Below the pieces are notes generated by a model. That model did no database searches. It was not told the DNA's origin and saw only the letters and a program-made list of their open reading frames with translations. Shown here in pieces: positions 9,159 through 20,122 of a stretch of 49,876 bases of DNA. The DNA comes from an uncultured beta proteobacterium (GTDB taxonomy: Bacteria > Pseudomonadota > Gammaproteobacteria > Burkholderiales > Burkholderiaceae_C): contig CAIMXF010000029.1 of NCBI GenBank assembly GCA_903845345.1, positions 1-49,876 of the forward strand, read 5' to 3'. The first letter of the stretch is position 1. Each line of letters begins with the position of its first letter. The position numbers were made by a program, and so were the translations under genes.

Positions 9159-10063
9159 CAGAACTGCGTCATCTGCCGGGCCAGGTCGGCCGGAAAGTAC
9201 TTCCCGAAGATGCGGCGCATGGTGCCGTCGGCGCGCATGGCCACGATCACGTCGCGCCAGGCCTGCTGCTGCGCCGGCGAGAGCGAGCGCCTGGACATCA
9301 CCAGCCCGTGCAGCACCGGCGGATCGTCGAACTCGAGGATGGCCGTCTGCGCCTTCAGCCGCGCGCCCGCGATCGCCGGGAAGTCGAACGGCTCGATGAT
9401 CATCGCCTGGATGCCGCCGTCCAGCAGGATCGTGTAGAGCGGGTCGAGGCTGCCGGCATACGTGATGCGCTCCTCGCCCTCGATCGCGTCGACGAACTCG
9501 TTCGCGCGCTCGCCGTAGCGGAAGCTGCGGATCAGCCCCAGCCGCAGCCCGCGCTTGCGGCGGAACTCCGCCACGCTGCGCGCGCCGGCGTCGCGCCGCA
9601 CCAGCAGGTAGTACTTGTTGGACACGTACCAGGCGAACGCCGCGAAGCGATCGCGCTGGGCGTTCGCGATGCCCGACAACGTGAAGTCGAGCGCGCCCGA
9701 CTCGACCAGCTGCCAGATGCGCGCGCGCGGCAGCACCGTCAGCGTGATGCGGCAGCCGCTGCGGCGCGTCATCTCGTCGGCGATGTCCTTGTCGATGCCC
9801 TCGCCCGTCTGCGACGTGTACAGCAGCCCGTGTTCGTGCAGGCCCAGCGACAGCGGGCGCGAACAGTCCGGCGCCTGTCGCTCGACCGGGGCCGGCGTCG
9901 AAGGCGCCAACGCCGGCACGGCCGATTCCTGCGACGGCGACGGCGCATCGGGCACCGAAGCATGCGCCGCCATGCAGCCCGCCAGCGCGATGGCCACGCC
10001 CACGGCCCGTCGTCTGATGCTGCAGCGCAGCGCGGACGATCGGGGGCTGGCGCGAAGAGGCAT
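9158..10063 (-). CDS. Periplasmic solute-binding protein, family 3 type, paired with the histidine kinase
   Basis: Exported protein of 301 residues. A basic N-terminus and hydrophobic stretch VAIALAGC end in a good lipobox (LAGC, Cys about 29), so it may be a lipoprotein; cleavage at AHA-S is the alternative. The mature part looks like a SBP_bac_3 domain: GIDKDIADEMTRRSGC, then GALDFTLSGIANAQRD, then WYVSNKYYLLVRRD and a second lobe with GGIQAMIIEPFDFPA. The first 24 codons of the longer open frame are atypical, so ATG 10063 is chosen. It overlaps the kinase gene by 4 nt with no permease or ATPase nearby. I infer a ligand-presenting partner of the kinase, not a transporter component. Confidence 0.82.
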   Translation of the reverse strand: MPLRASPRSSALRCSIRRRAVGVAIALAGCMAAHASVPDAPSPSQESAVPALAPSTPAPVERQAPDCSRPLSLGLHEHGLLYTSQTGEGIDKDIADEMTRRSGCRITLTVLPRARIWQLVESGALDFTLSGIANAQRDRFAAFAWYVSNKYYLLVRRDAGARSVAEFRRKRGLRLGLIRSFRYGERANEFVDAIEGEERITYAGSLDPLYTILLDGGIQAMIIEPFDFPAIAGARLKAQTAILEFDDPPVLHGLVMSRRSLSPAQQQAWRDVIVAMRADGTMRRIFGKYFPADLARQMTQF

Positions 10064-10595
10064 GGTGTTGCGGGCTGGGCGGGTAAGCCGGTTGAACACG
10101 AGGCGCAGGATGGACCGTCGCCGGGCGCATGCCATGTTACCGATGCGCGGGGGTGGCGAATACGCGATCGGCCGGCGGTGGACGCTTTCTTTTAGGCGAA
10201 GGGCCGGGGAACGGCGTCACTGACCGTGCGCGTTCGGAGGTTGCGGCCTTGAGCCCGGGATTGAAGCGGGCGATCGGTCTGCCGATCGGCCTGCGGCTCG
10301 ACGATGAGCCCCCTCATTTCAGCGGTTTGCGCGCCGCTTGCCGAAGTTTCGACCAGCACCCATGACCCCGCAGCAGCGGTCGCGGAGCGCTATCGATCGG
10401 CAACGCTCACCGATGGCCGCCTTCGCTCCGAAACGAGCGACGAGCAAACTTGCTGAGTTTCCGGAGCGTTCGGTGCCACCGTCCTGCCTCGAGCGCTACC
10501 GTCTGGAGCGCGTCGTCATGGGGAGAGACGCCTGTGAAAAGGCGACTTTCAATGACCCACCGAATTGGTAGAGAGAGAGAGTGGTAGAAACAAAT
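10064..10595. other. Gene-free intergenic stretch upstream of the solute-binding protein gene
   Basis: About 530 bp without a convincing gene. Open frames on both strands (for example 10338-10571 plus and 10407-10625 minus) overlap each other, and neither shows a recognisable domain. The right half is less GC-rich than its surroundings and includes a purine run of GA repeats near 10571-10581. The left end must hold the promoter of the sensor operon, but no clear sigma70 pair is visible. A small hairpin at 10271-10288 is listed separately. Confidence 0.5.
10271..10288. repeat. Perfect inverted repeat in the intergenic stretch
   Basis: CGATCGG (10271-10277) and CCGATCG (10282-10288) form 7-bp complementary arms around the loop TCTG. 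There is no T-tract, so it is not an intrinsic terminator. It lies about 210 bp upstream of the solute-binding protein start and could be a protein-binding site or chance in GC-rich DNA. Confidence 0.35.
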
Positions 10596-10623
10596 GAAAA
10601 ACGGGCCGCTAAGGCCCGTTTTC
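10596..10623 (-). terminator. Rho-independent terminator of the tRNA-Ser gene
   Basis: The stem ACGGGCC (10601-10607), loop GCTAA and stem GGCCCGT (10613-10619) are flanked by A-runs on one side and T-runs on the other. Read on the minus strand it is a 7-bp GC-rich hairpin followed by T residues, starting about 15 nt after the tRNA CCA end. The flanking runs would also allow termination on the plus strand. Confidence 0.8.
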
Positions 10624-10632
10624 ATCTACTAC

Positions 10633-10721
<89 letters not shown>

Positions 10722-10764
10722 AGGATTCTTGGCGTCCGCTGTGGTCGATTGAGCGGAGTCCGAC

Positions 10765-10793
10765 ACTCTAGCACGGCTTCGGTGGATCGGCAA
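10765..10793 (-). promoter_or_regulatory. Sigma70 promoter of tRNA-Ser
   Basis: On the minus strand TTGCCG (10788-10793) and TAGAGT (10765-10770) are separated by exactly 17 bp. The predicted start is near 10758, about 37 nt before the tRNA 5' end. The GC-rich stretch after the -10 (GTCGG) resembles the discriminator of stringently controlled stable-RNA promoters; that regulation is inferred. Confidence 0.65.
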
Positions 10794-10820
10794 GTTTCGG
10801 GGCGGGTGGCGGGCACGAGC

Positions 10821-11381
10821 TCAACCGCCGAAGCGCAGGAACGTCACGCGCACCTTGCCGTCGGCCACGCGCACGTCGCGCACCGCCAGCTTGGCGAGCG
10901 CGGAGCGCGCGCCGTCGCCCTTGAGCGAGTAGATCGGATGGCCCTGCAGCGTGCGGCGCAGGGCCTCGGGGCCGCGTTGCTTGACGACCTGGACGAGTTC
11001 GGGCGACACGCCGGTGAGGGAGAAGTTGTCGATCTGGACGTCGTCGAGGTAGAAGTCGCCCTCGTAGCGCACGTAGCGCAGCGCGCCCGAGAACGCGACC
11101 TGGCCGGGCATCTCGCGGTGGCCCAGCGACACCAGCACGTCGGCCGAGAGCCCGATGCGCGGCGAGCCGTCGGTCAGCCGCACGACGGGGCTGCTGAGCG
11201 TGACGCAGGCGACCATCATCGCGCAGTTCTTCTGCGGGAAACGCGCATCCAGGCGCTGCTGCAGCTGGGCCTGGTCGATGTCGATCGACGCCTCCGGCAT
11301 GTATTTCGTGACCGCCCACCAGCCCGCCGCGCCCAAGGTCGTGACGATGCCGAGGCCGATCGCGACGCGGCGTCCGCTCAT
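10821..11381 (-). CDS. DUF1439 family protein
   Basis: Protein of 186 residues with a hydrophobic N-terminal helix (VAIGLGIVTTLGAAGWWAV at about 6-24) that acts as a signal or anchor, so it is envelope-located. The rest has the DUF1439 pattern: a helix with QAQLQQRLDARFP, a strand-rich region (VVRLTDGSPRIGLSADV, GQVAFSGALRYVRYEGDFYLDDVQID) and a closing helix. E. coli YceB belongs to this lipoprotein-like family of unknown role; here no lipobox cysteine is visible. ATG 11381 overlaps the stop of the preceding membrane protein gene (ATGA). Function unknown. Confidence 0.72.
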   Translation of the reverse strand: MSGRRVAIGLGIVTTLGAAGWWAVTKYMPEASIDIDQAQLQQRLDARFPQKNCAMMVACVTLSSPVVRLTDGSPRIGLSADVLVSLGHREMPGQVAFSGALRYVRYEGDFYLDDVQIDNFSLTGVSPELVQVVKQRGPEALRRTLQGHPIYSLKGDGARSALAKLAVRDVRVADGKVRVTFLRFGG

Positions 11382-11893
11382 GGGGTGGGCGCGTCCGCCG
11401 GTTTGCGGGCCGGCGCCTCCTGGCGGCGGTTGTACTCGGCGCCGTACTTCACACCGAGCATGAGGCACGCGATGTCGCACAGCACGCACAGCAGCGTCAG
11501 GTCGAGCGGTCCCGCGTCGCCGTCGATCACCAGGCTCATGAGCACCGTCGCCATCGTCATGATGCCGCCGACGCGGTACTCGTCGCGGCGCGCGATGCGC
11601 GCGCACGCATAGCCCGCGGCCACCGAAATCAACGCCCCCAGCACACCGGCCATGAGCACGAGCAGGAACGGTGGCGGCGTGTCCTGCAAGGCGTCGTGGA
11701 GCTGGTCCGGCGTCATGTCGGCCGTGCCGACCTGCATCGCGAAGATCGTCCGGATGCCCAATTGCAGCAGGGTCGACGCGCAGACGTCGATGCTCGCACC
11801 GGTGAGCACCGCCCGCAGCGCGAGGCGCGCGGCCTCGGCCGGGTCGGGCTTGTCGGAGCGGGGATCGGGTGGCGGGGACGGCGGATGGGGCAT
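11378..11893 (-). CDS. Small multi-pass membrane protein of unknown function
   Basis: Protein of 171 residues. The first 25 are proline- and charge-rich and cytosol-like. Hydrophobic stretches follow near 50-65, 85-105 (FLLVLMAGVLGALISVAAGYA), 110-125 and 130-150, then a basic tail. I do not recognise the family. It overlaps the DUF1439 gene by 4 nt, so the two are probably co-translated. ATG 11893 is the first start after which composition looks membrane-protein-like; a further in-frame ATG lies within a few codons only, so the N-terminus is reasonably certain. Confidence 0.65.
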   Translation of the reverse strand: MPHPPSPPPDPRSDKPDPAEAARLALRAVLTGASIDVCASTLLQLGIRTIFAMQVGTADMTPDQLHDALQDTPPPFLLVLMAGVLGALISVAAGYACARIARRDEYRVGGIMTMATVLMSLVIDGDAGPLDLTLLCVLCDIACLMLGVKYGAEYNRRQEAPARKPADAPTP

Positions 11894-11958
11894 GGGATCG
11901 CGGGAAACGGACAACGTGGAAGGATCGACGCAACGATGGGCGCGGACGGCGCGGGCCG

Positions 11959-12405
11959 TCAGGCCGGCGGATCGTCCCAGTGTGCCGCACGCCGCCGGCG
12001 CTCCAGGCGCCAGTTCGTAACTTCGAGTCTCACGCCGTCCGGATCCTCGAAGAAGGTGGCGCAGTAGTCGTGCGAGTACTCCGGGTAGAAGCGTGCGTCG
12101 GTGGCGGCGATGCCGCAGGCCTGCAAGTCCCGCGCCACCGCGTGCACGTCCTCGACCGTGTCGACGCGCAGGCAGAAATGGTGCAGCCCCGGCGAGTACG
12201 GTACGTGCGCGCGCTGCACCCGCGCGGGGCGCAGCACGAAGCCGAACAGGCGGTTGAAGTACTGCACGTGCGGATCGCCGCCCAGCGTGAACGTGTTCTT
12301 GCGAAAACCCAGCGCGTCGCGCAGCACGCGGTCGTAGAACGCCTCCGACCGGGCGAGGTCGGCGACGCTGATGTAGATGTGGTCGATGCCGGTGACTTCG
12401 GTCAA
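11959..12405 (-). CDS. VOC-superfamily (glyoxalase/bleomycin-resistance/dioxygenase fold) protein
   Basis: Protein of 148 residues with the two beta-alpha-beta-beta-beta modules of the vicinal-oxygen-chelate fold. It opens with GIDHIYISVADLARSEAFYDRVL, whose His is the usual first metal ligand. SPGLHHFCLRV supplies the second-module His and FFEDPDGVRLEV the closing Glu. It could be a lyase, dioxygenase or resistance protein; the substrate cannot be assigned. No ATG precedes the domain; the start is TTG at 12405, supported by GAGAGG 9 nt upstream. Confidence 0.88.
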   Translation of the reverse strand: MTEVTGIDHIYISVADLARSEAFYDRVLRDALGFRKNTFTLGGDPHVQYFNRLFGFVLRPARVQRAHVPYSPGLHHFCLRVDTVEDVHAVARDLQACGIAATDARFYPEYSHDYCATFFEDPDGVRLEVTNWRLERRRRAAHWDDPPA

Positions 12406-12675
12406 GACGCGTCGCCTCTCGATGCCAGTGAAGCAGCGTGACCAGGCCCACGCCCGCGGCTACGCCCGCCCGGAACAGCCGGCGCCGCCACCCTGCCGAC
12501 GACGTCCGCGCCGGCCCCGGCGCCATGCCGGCGAGCATGCCCGGCAGCGCCGGCCCGGGCCGGTCGGCGATCCGGCGTGGGCGGGGATTCGGCACGGCGC
12601 CGCTGTCGCTCGCGGGCCGGCCTGGCGCGCAGTTCGGGGTTGGACATGCGCGCGATCGTAGCGTGTCCGCGTGCG
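12406..12675. other. Gap between SNF2 and VOC genes with two competing weak frames
   Basis: Two minus-strand frames are open here. One (12402-12647) would end in a TTGA overlap with the VOC start but gives an Arg/Ala/Pro-rich product with ordinary third positions. The other (from GTG 12595) has G/C-biased third positions and one hydrophobic stretch (FRAGVAAGVGLVTLL) but runs without a stop through the VOC gene in the wrong frame. Neither is convincing enough to call a gene. Confidence 0.35.
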
Positions 12676-15600
12676 CTACTCGGGCACGGCGTCGCCGCGC
12701 ATCAGCTGCAGCAGCTCGCGCGCCTGCGGCACCGCGGCCATGGCGTCGCCGTCGCTCTCCAGCACGCTGTCGGCCAGCTCGCGCTTGGTCTGGTGCAACG
12801 TGAGGATCTTCTCTTCCAGCGTGCCGGCGTTGACGAGCCTGTAGACGGTCACCGGCCGCTGCTGGCCGATGCGGTGCGCGCGGCCGCTCGCCTGGTCCTC
12901 GGCGGCCGGGTTACACCATGGGTCGGCGATGACCACGTAGTCGGCCACGGTCAGGTTCAGGCCGAAGCCGCCGGCCTTCAGGCTGATCAGGAACAGGTCG
13001 CCCTCGCCGTTCTGGAACGCCTCGACGCGCTTCGTGCGTTCGGCCGACGGCGTGCTGCCGTCCAGGTATTGGTAGGCGATGCCGGCCGCGTCGAGCGGCT
13101 CGCGCAGCAGGGCGAGGAAGTCGACGAACTGGCTGAAGACGAGCGCCTTGTGGCCGTTGGCGACGAGCTCGGTGGCGAGCTCGGCGAACGCGGTCACCTT
13201 GGCGCCGGCGCGCTTGAGCGTCGGCGTGACCAGGCGCGGGTCGCAGGCCGCGCGACGCAGGCGCGTGAGGCCGGCCAGCACGTTGAGGTGCGCCTGGCCC
13301 GCGGCGTCGCCCGACAGGCTCTTCTCGGCCGCGGCCAGCGCCTCGCGGCGCAGCGCCTCGTAGTGCGCCTTCTCGGCGTCGTCGCCCTGCACCTGCAGCA
13401 CGAGTTCGGTGCGCGGCGGCAGGTCGGCCAGCACCTGGGCCTTGGTGCGGCGCAGGATGAATGGCGCGATGAGGCGCTTGAGCGTGCGCTGGGCGCCGCG
13501 ATCATGCTGACGTTCGATGAGGTTGGCGAACCGCTCGTTGAAGCGCGCGAGCGTGCCCAGCAGGCCCGGATTGCACGCGCGCATCACCGACCACAGCTCG
13601 CCCAGCCGGTTCTCGATCGGCGTGCCCGACATCGCCAGCCGGAACGTCGCCTGCAACGCGAACACCGCCTGGCTGCGCTTGGCCGCGGCGTTCTTGATCG
13701 CCTGCGCCTCGTCCAGCACCAGCGTGGCCCACAGCTTGTCGGCGAAGGCGTCGCCGTCGATCTGCAGCATCGGGTACGAGACGAGCAGCACGTCGTGCCT
13801 GCCCATGCCGGCGATGACGCCGGCGCGCTCGCTGGTGCTGCCCTTCTCGGCGTAGACATGCACGCGCAACGACGGCGCGAAGCGCGACGCCTCCGAGCGC
13901 CAGTTGCCGATCAGCGACGTCGGCATCACGACCAGCGTCGGCCCGTTCGCGGCGCGCGCGAGCATCACGGCCAGCGCCTGCAGCGTCTTGCCCAGACCCA
14001 TGTCGTCGGCCAGGCACGCGCCCAGCCCCGCGGCCGCGAGCCGCATCGCCCACTCGAAGCCTTCTTCCTGGTACGGCCGCAGCTCGGCCTGCAAGGTCGA
14101 CGGCAACGCCGGCACGACGCGCCGCGCCTCGTCGAGCGCCATCAGTCGCGCCGCGTAGGCCGCGTCGTGCTCGACGCGCGCGCCCTCCATCGCGGCCTGC
14201 AGCCACGGCGCGGCGATCGCCGGGGCGCGCACCTCGTCGGGATTGTTGGCCCGCGCGGTCTGCTTCTCGGTGACGGCGGCGATGTCGGCCACGCGCTCGC
14301 GCAGCTCCTGCGTCAACGCGAGGAAGCGTCCGTCGCCCAGCGGCATGAAGCGGCTCTTGCCTTCGGTGGCGAACGTGATCAGCTGCTGCAGGCCGACCAC
14401 CAGCTCCTCGTCGACCTTGAGCTTGCCGTCGAGCGCGAGCCAGTTCTCGTGGGTCCGGACCTTGAGCGTCAGCTGATCGAGCGCGCCCGGCTCGACGCGC
14501 ACCGGCCGGCCCTGCGGCCAGTCGAGCGCGAGGATGGACGTGTGCGGCTGCAGCCGCTCGACCAGCGCGAGGGACTCGTCCGCGGTGTCGATCAGCCATT
14601 CGCACGGCGCGTCCTGGGGCAGCTCCGCCAGCATCGGGCAGGTGTCCAGGACCCATTCGAGATGCCGGCGCTCGAGCGTCAGGTCGCGCTGCACGCCCAC
14701 GCTCTCGCCCTTCAACGTGGCGACGACGCGCGCGCGGCCGCGGCCCGGGATCAGGCGCGGGCCGACGTTCGCATAGTCGGCGCCGAACGGCGCGGCCACC
14801 AGCCGCAGCTGCAGGCCGTCGCCGACGGGCTGCAGCTCGGCGCGCAGGCGCGACTCCGCCGGCAGCTCGCGCGCGGCCTGCGCGGTCTCGGCGTCGTCGG
14901 CGTGGATGCGGAAGTGGCTGCCGAGGCCGGTCAGCACCTCCTGCAGCTGCGCGGCACCCGCGCGCGGGATGTCGAGGCCGGTCGGCCCCAGCAGCTGCGC
15001 GACGCGCTTCTGCGAGGCCGTCAGCCGGATCAGCTTCGCGCGCTGCGGGCCATCGCGCCAGATCGAGACCAGCCGCAGCGCGTCGAGTTCCTTCTGCTCG
15101 GCCTCGCTGCCGGCCCAGCGCGCCGTCGCCGCGTCGTTGGCCACCTGCAGCGACGGCTGCATGCGCACGCGCAGCCGCTCGCCTTCGTCGACGACCTCGA
15201 GCTCCGGCCCGGCCTCCACCAGCTCGATGAACTGCTCGGGCGCGTCCGAGAACGCGACATGCGGATGGTCGAACAGTGCGCCCACGGCTTGCGCGAGATC
15301 GAGACGCAGCCCGCGCCCGAAGGTCTCCTGGCGGATCGCGCGCACCACGCCGGCGTCGGCCGGCGTCAGCGTCTGCGCGCCGCGCTGCAGGCGGCTCAGC
15401 GGCACTTCCCTGAGCTGGCCCCAGCCGCGCGGACCGCGCTTCTGTTCCTGCGGCACGAGGCCGCGGATCGCGCCGTTGGCGCCGGTCTCGATCAGCCAGA
15501 CGAGGCGGGTGTGCGGCGCCGCGGACGGTGCCGACGGCGCCGTCGCCGGCTCGCCGAGTGCGCGCAAGGCGGCGAGCGCGACCTGCCAGCGTTCGAGTCC

Positions 15601-17103
15601 GGCCGGCACGAAGAACCAGGCCGGCGCGGGCTCGCCGCCCAGCACGCGCAACGCCGCGCCCAGCTGTTCGGCCAGGCCCTCGAAGCCCGCGGACTCGTAC
15701 GCGCTCTTGAGGTTGCGCGCCGCGTCGGCCTCGTTCGGCGGCAGGCATTCGGCAAGCGAGCCTTCCTTGAGCCAGGCGCGCATCAGCCAGCGGTTGTGGT
15801 CGAGCGGCGAGACCACGCGCGACGCGCTGCGATAGCCCCACTGGCTGCCGTAGGGCAGGAAGGGCTTGGCGTCGCGCGGCGCGGCGCCCAGCCGCATCTG
15901 GATCGCCAGCGCGATCGCGCCCAGCGGATGATCGAGCACGGGGTCGCGCTTGCCGCCTTCGGCGAGACAGAACTTGAGCGCCTTGTCCAGGTGCGCGGGC
16001 GTCTGCTGCGCCAGCAGGGCCAGCACGCTGGGCACGGCCACCGACAGCGGCACCAGCCCGCGCCGCTTCCCGGTGAGCTTGCGCAGCGCGGCGAACGCGG
16101 CGTCGAACTCGGGCTCGGCGTCCGACCAGCGGCCCTGCGCCGCGAGCGCGGCCGCGCCGATCGCCTGGGCCAGCGCGCGTCGCCCCGCCACCGAGGCGGG
16201 CGCGGCCGTGGCCGGACGCGGCGACACCGCGTGGCCGTGCGCCGTGCGCATCGCGTCGAGCAGATCGCCATCGGCGGGCGCGTCGACGGCCGGCGCCAGC
16301 ATCGCGCCGAACGACGCCACCCACTCGGGCGTGCGCTGGTCGGCGCCATCGGCCAGCAGGCGGTCGAACGCGAACGACCAGCGCAGGCCGTGCGTGTGCG
16401 GCGTCGACTCGTCGCCCACCAGCCGCGCCGCGCGCTCGCGCACGAAGGCCGCCGACAGGCCGATGCCGGTGTTCAGCGACGTGCCGAGGCGATCGAGCGC
16501 GCCGGCGAGCATGTCGCCCTGCATCGCGGGATGCAGCCGCGCGAACAGCCGCTCGTCGACGCAGTCGGCCAGGGCGGTGTCGAGCAGCGCCGGGATGTCG
16601 TGCAGGCCGGGCGGCAGGCGATCGAGCAGTTGCGCGAGCTCGACCGGCGCGGCGCCGCACATCGCGTCCAGCCGCACCCGCGCGATGGCGGCGGTGAGCG
16701 TCGGGAAGCGCCCGTGCGCCTGGCGGCCGAAGCTGCCGGAGGAATAGGCATCGGCGTGCGCGAGCGCCTCCTGCAGCGCGGCTTGCGGCACGCGGGCCAG
16801 CAGCGTCGCATACACCACGGGGTACACGTTCAGCGGCAGCGTCCAGAAGCCGGGACGGCGCTCGTCCTCGTTCGCGAGGCCGGCGGATTGCAGCCGCGCG
16901 AACGTGTGCCGCACCAGTTCCAGCGACGGCGCGACGCTGCCCGGTGTTCGCACCGCCGGCGACGCGAGCAGGTCGGCGACCCAGGTGCGCGAGCGCGCCA
17001 GCGCGCCGAGGGCCAGCGCGGCCAGCATGTCGCGCGCGGGCGCGTCGAGGTCGCCGAGGCCGGCGTCGCCCGGAAACAGATCGTCGGACAAGGGCGGACT
17101 CAC
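12676..17103 (-). CDS. Very large SNF2/SWI2-type DEAD/H helicase-like ATPase
   Basis: Predicted DNA translocase of 1,475 residues. The N-terminal 950 or so are a long accessory region without a recognised motif. The C-terminal SNF2 engine is complete: LRPYQEEGFEW, motif I DDMGLGKT (Lys about 1039), Ia MPTSLIGNW, II LDEAQAIKN (DEAQ, about 1131), III MSGTPIENR, then FILRRTKAQV, IV VFSQFVDFL, V GGFGLNL and VI QASGRAHRIGQ. GTG 17103 is chosen because it overlaps the previous stop (GTGA). No SWIM zinc finger is visible. It is the last gene of a serS-UPF0149-SNF2 series; its cellular role is unknown. Confidence 0.93.
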   Translation of the reverse strand: MSPPLSDDLFPGDAGLGDLDAPARDMLAALALGALARSRTWVADLLASPAVRTPGSVAPSLELVRHTFARLQSAGLANEDERRPGFWTLPLNVYPVVYATLLARVPQAALQEALAHADAYSSGSFGRQAHGRFPTLTAAIARVRLDAMCGAAPVELAQLLDRLPPGLHDIPALLDTALADCVDERLFARLHPAMQGDMLAGALDRLGTSLNTGIGLSAAFVRERAARLVGDESTPHTHGLRWSFAFDRLLADGADQRTPEWVASFGAMLAPAVDAPADGDLLDAMRTAHGHAVSPRPATAAPASVAGRRALAQAIGAAALAAQGRWSDAEPEFDAAFAALRKLTGKRRGLVPLSVAVPSVLALLAQQTPAHLDKALKFCLAEGGKRDPVLDHPLGAIALAIQMRLGAAPRDAKPFLPYGSQWGYRSASRVVSPLDHNRWLMRAWLKEGSLAECLPPNEADAARNLKSAYESAGFEGLAEQLGAALRVLGGEPAPAWFFVPAGLERWQVALAALRALGEPATAPSAPSAAPHTRLVWLIETGANGAIRGLVPQEQKRGPRGWGQLREVPLSRLQRGAQTLTPADAGVVRAIRQETFGRGLRLDLAQAVGALFDHPHVAFSDAPEQFIELVEAGPELEVVDEGERLRVRMQPSLQVANDAATARWAGSEAEQKELDALRLVSIWRDGPQRAKLIRLTASQKRVAQLLGPTGLDIPRAGAAQLQEVLTGLGSHFRIHADDAETAQAARELPAESRLRAELQPVGDGLQLRLVAAPFGADYANVGPRLIPGRGRARVVATLKGESVGVQRDLTLERRHLEWVLDTCPMLAELPQDAPCEWLIDTADESLALVERLQPHTSILALDWPQGRPVRVEPGALDQLTLKVRTHENWLALDGKLKVDEELVVGLQQLITFATEGKSRFMPLGDGRFLALTQELRERVADIAAVTEKQTARANNPDEVRAPAIAAPWLQAAMEGARVEHDAAYAARLMALDEARRVVPALPSTLQAELRPYQEEGFEWAMRLAAAGLGACLADDMGLGKTLQALAVMLARAANGPTLVVMPTSLIGNWRSEASRFAPSLRVHVYAEKGSTSERAGVIAGMGRHDVLLVSYPMLQIDGDAFADKLWATLVLDEAQAIKNAAAKRSQAVFALQATFRLAMSGTPIENRLGELWSVMRACNPGLLGTLARFNERFANLIERQHDRGAQRTLKRLIAPFILRRTKAQVLADLPPRTELVLQVQGDDAEKAHYEALRREALAAAEKSLSGDAAGQAHLNVLAGLTRLRRAACDPRLVTPTLKRAGAKVTAFAELATELVANGHKALVFSQFVDFLALLREPLDAAGIAYQYLDGSTPSAERTKRVEAFQNGEGDLFLISLKAGGFGLNLTVADYVVIADPWCNPAAEDQASGRAHRIGQQRPVTVYRLVNAGTLEEKILTLHQTKRELADSVLESDGDAMAAVPQARELLQLMRGDAVPE

Positions 17104-17726
17104 GCCGCCTTGCGCGCCCACAGCTTCAGCACGACCTCGGTCGCGGCGCGGCTCAGCTGGTCGCGCACCTGCGGGTCGTCCATGTCCTCGGCGTCCGCGT
17201 CGGACTCCGGCGGCGCGTCGATGTCGCCGCCGAGGAACGCGATCGTCGCCAGGCCCGGGCCGATCTCGGCGTCGGCGTTCAGCGGCGCCCACGCGTCCGG
17301 CGCGAGATCCATCGCGGCCAGGAAGCCGAGGCACCAGTCGGTCGCGTCGGCCAGCTCCTCGCCCTGCGTTCCCGGCAGTTCGGCGACGCTGAAGACCGGC
17401 TCCCACGCGTCCGGCGGGCCGGACAGCGCCGCCTCGATGCTGCGCAGGTGGCGCAGCACCAGCACCGTCGTGCGCTTGCGCTTCTGGTTGCTGGCGAACG
17501 GCGCCGGCGCAGGTTCCTGGTCGCCGCCCCAGATCACGGGCAGCCAGCCGGACGACGCGCCGATCGGCGTGGGGCCGACGAGCAGCGCCGTCAGGAAGCC
17601 GTCCATGCCGTCCAGCGTCATCGAGCCGTCGGACGGCAGGTTGGTGAGCAGGTCGTCCAGGCTGGCGAGTTCTTCCTCGGGAAGCGGCGTGTTGGGCGAC
17701 TTCGGGTCGTACGAGGGGTAGTCCAT
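17100..17726 (-). CDS. UPF0149 / YecA-like family protein
   Basis: Acidic cytosolic protein of 208 residues. The N-terminal half has the UPF0149 look: L.DLL.....GSMTLDGMDGFLTALLVGPTPI, then W...IWGG. The second part has ATDWCLGFLAAMDLAPDAW, matching the family's CxGFL.G.......W segment. The C-terminal SEC-C zinc motif found in some YecA proteins is absent. It starts 1 nt after the serS stop and overlaps the SNF2 start by 4 nt, so the three genes are probably one operon. Function is unknown; a link to the helicase is inferred from coupling only. Confidence 0.8.
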   Translation of the reverse strand: MDYPSYDPKSPNTPLPEEELASLDDLLTNLPSDGSMTLDGMDGFLTALLVGPTPIGASSGWLPVIWGGDQEPAPAPFASNQKRKRTTVLVLRHLRSIEAALSGPPDAWEPVFSVAELPGTQGEELADATDWCLGFLAAMDLAPDAWAPLNADAEIGPGLATIAFLGGDIDAPPESDADAEDMDDPQVRDQLSRAATEVVLKLWARKAA

Positions 17727-17727
17727 C

Positions 17728-20121
<2,394 letters not shown>

Positions 20122-20122
<1 letters not shown>

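Noticed and set aside
6540-10130. One single 1,196-codon sensor kinase covering also the binding protein region
   Set aside because: The first third in that frame is Arg-rich noise, whereas the other frame encodes an intact binding protein; the kinase starts at ATG 9158.
10338-10571. 77-codon frame in the tRNA-Ser upstream region
   Set aside because: It overlaps an equally long frame on the other strand, has no ribosome site, and neither product resembles a known protein.
11378-12595. A 405-codon membrane protein running through the VOC region
   Set aside because: The middle part is a wrong-frame reading of the VOC gene; only the part after 11893 looks real.
12577-17721. A 1,714-codon open frame on the plus strand opposite the SNF2 and UPF0149 genes
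   Set aside because: Product is Arg/Ala/Gly/Gln-rich without a domain. High GC removes stop codons from the antisense frame; the minus-strand genes have complete motifs.
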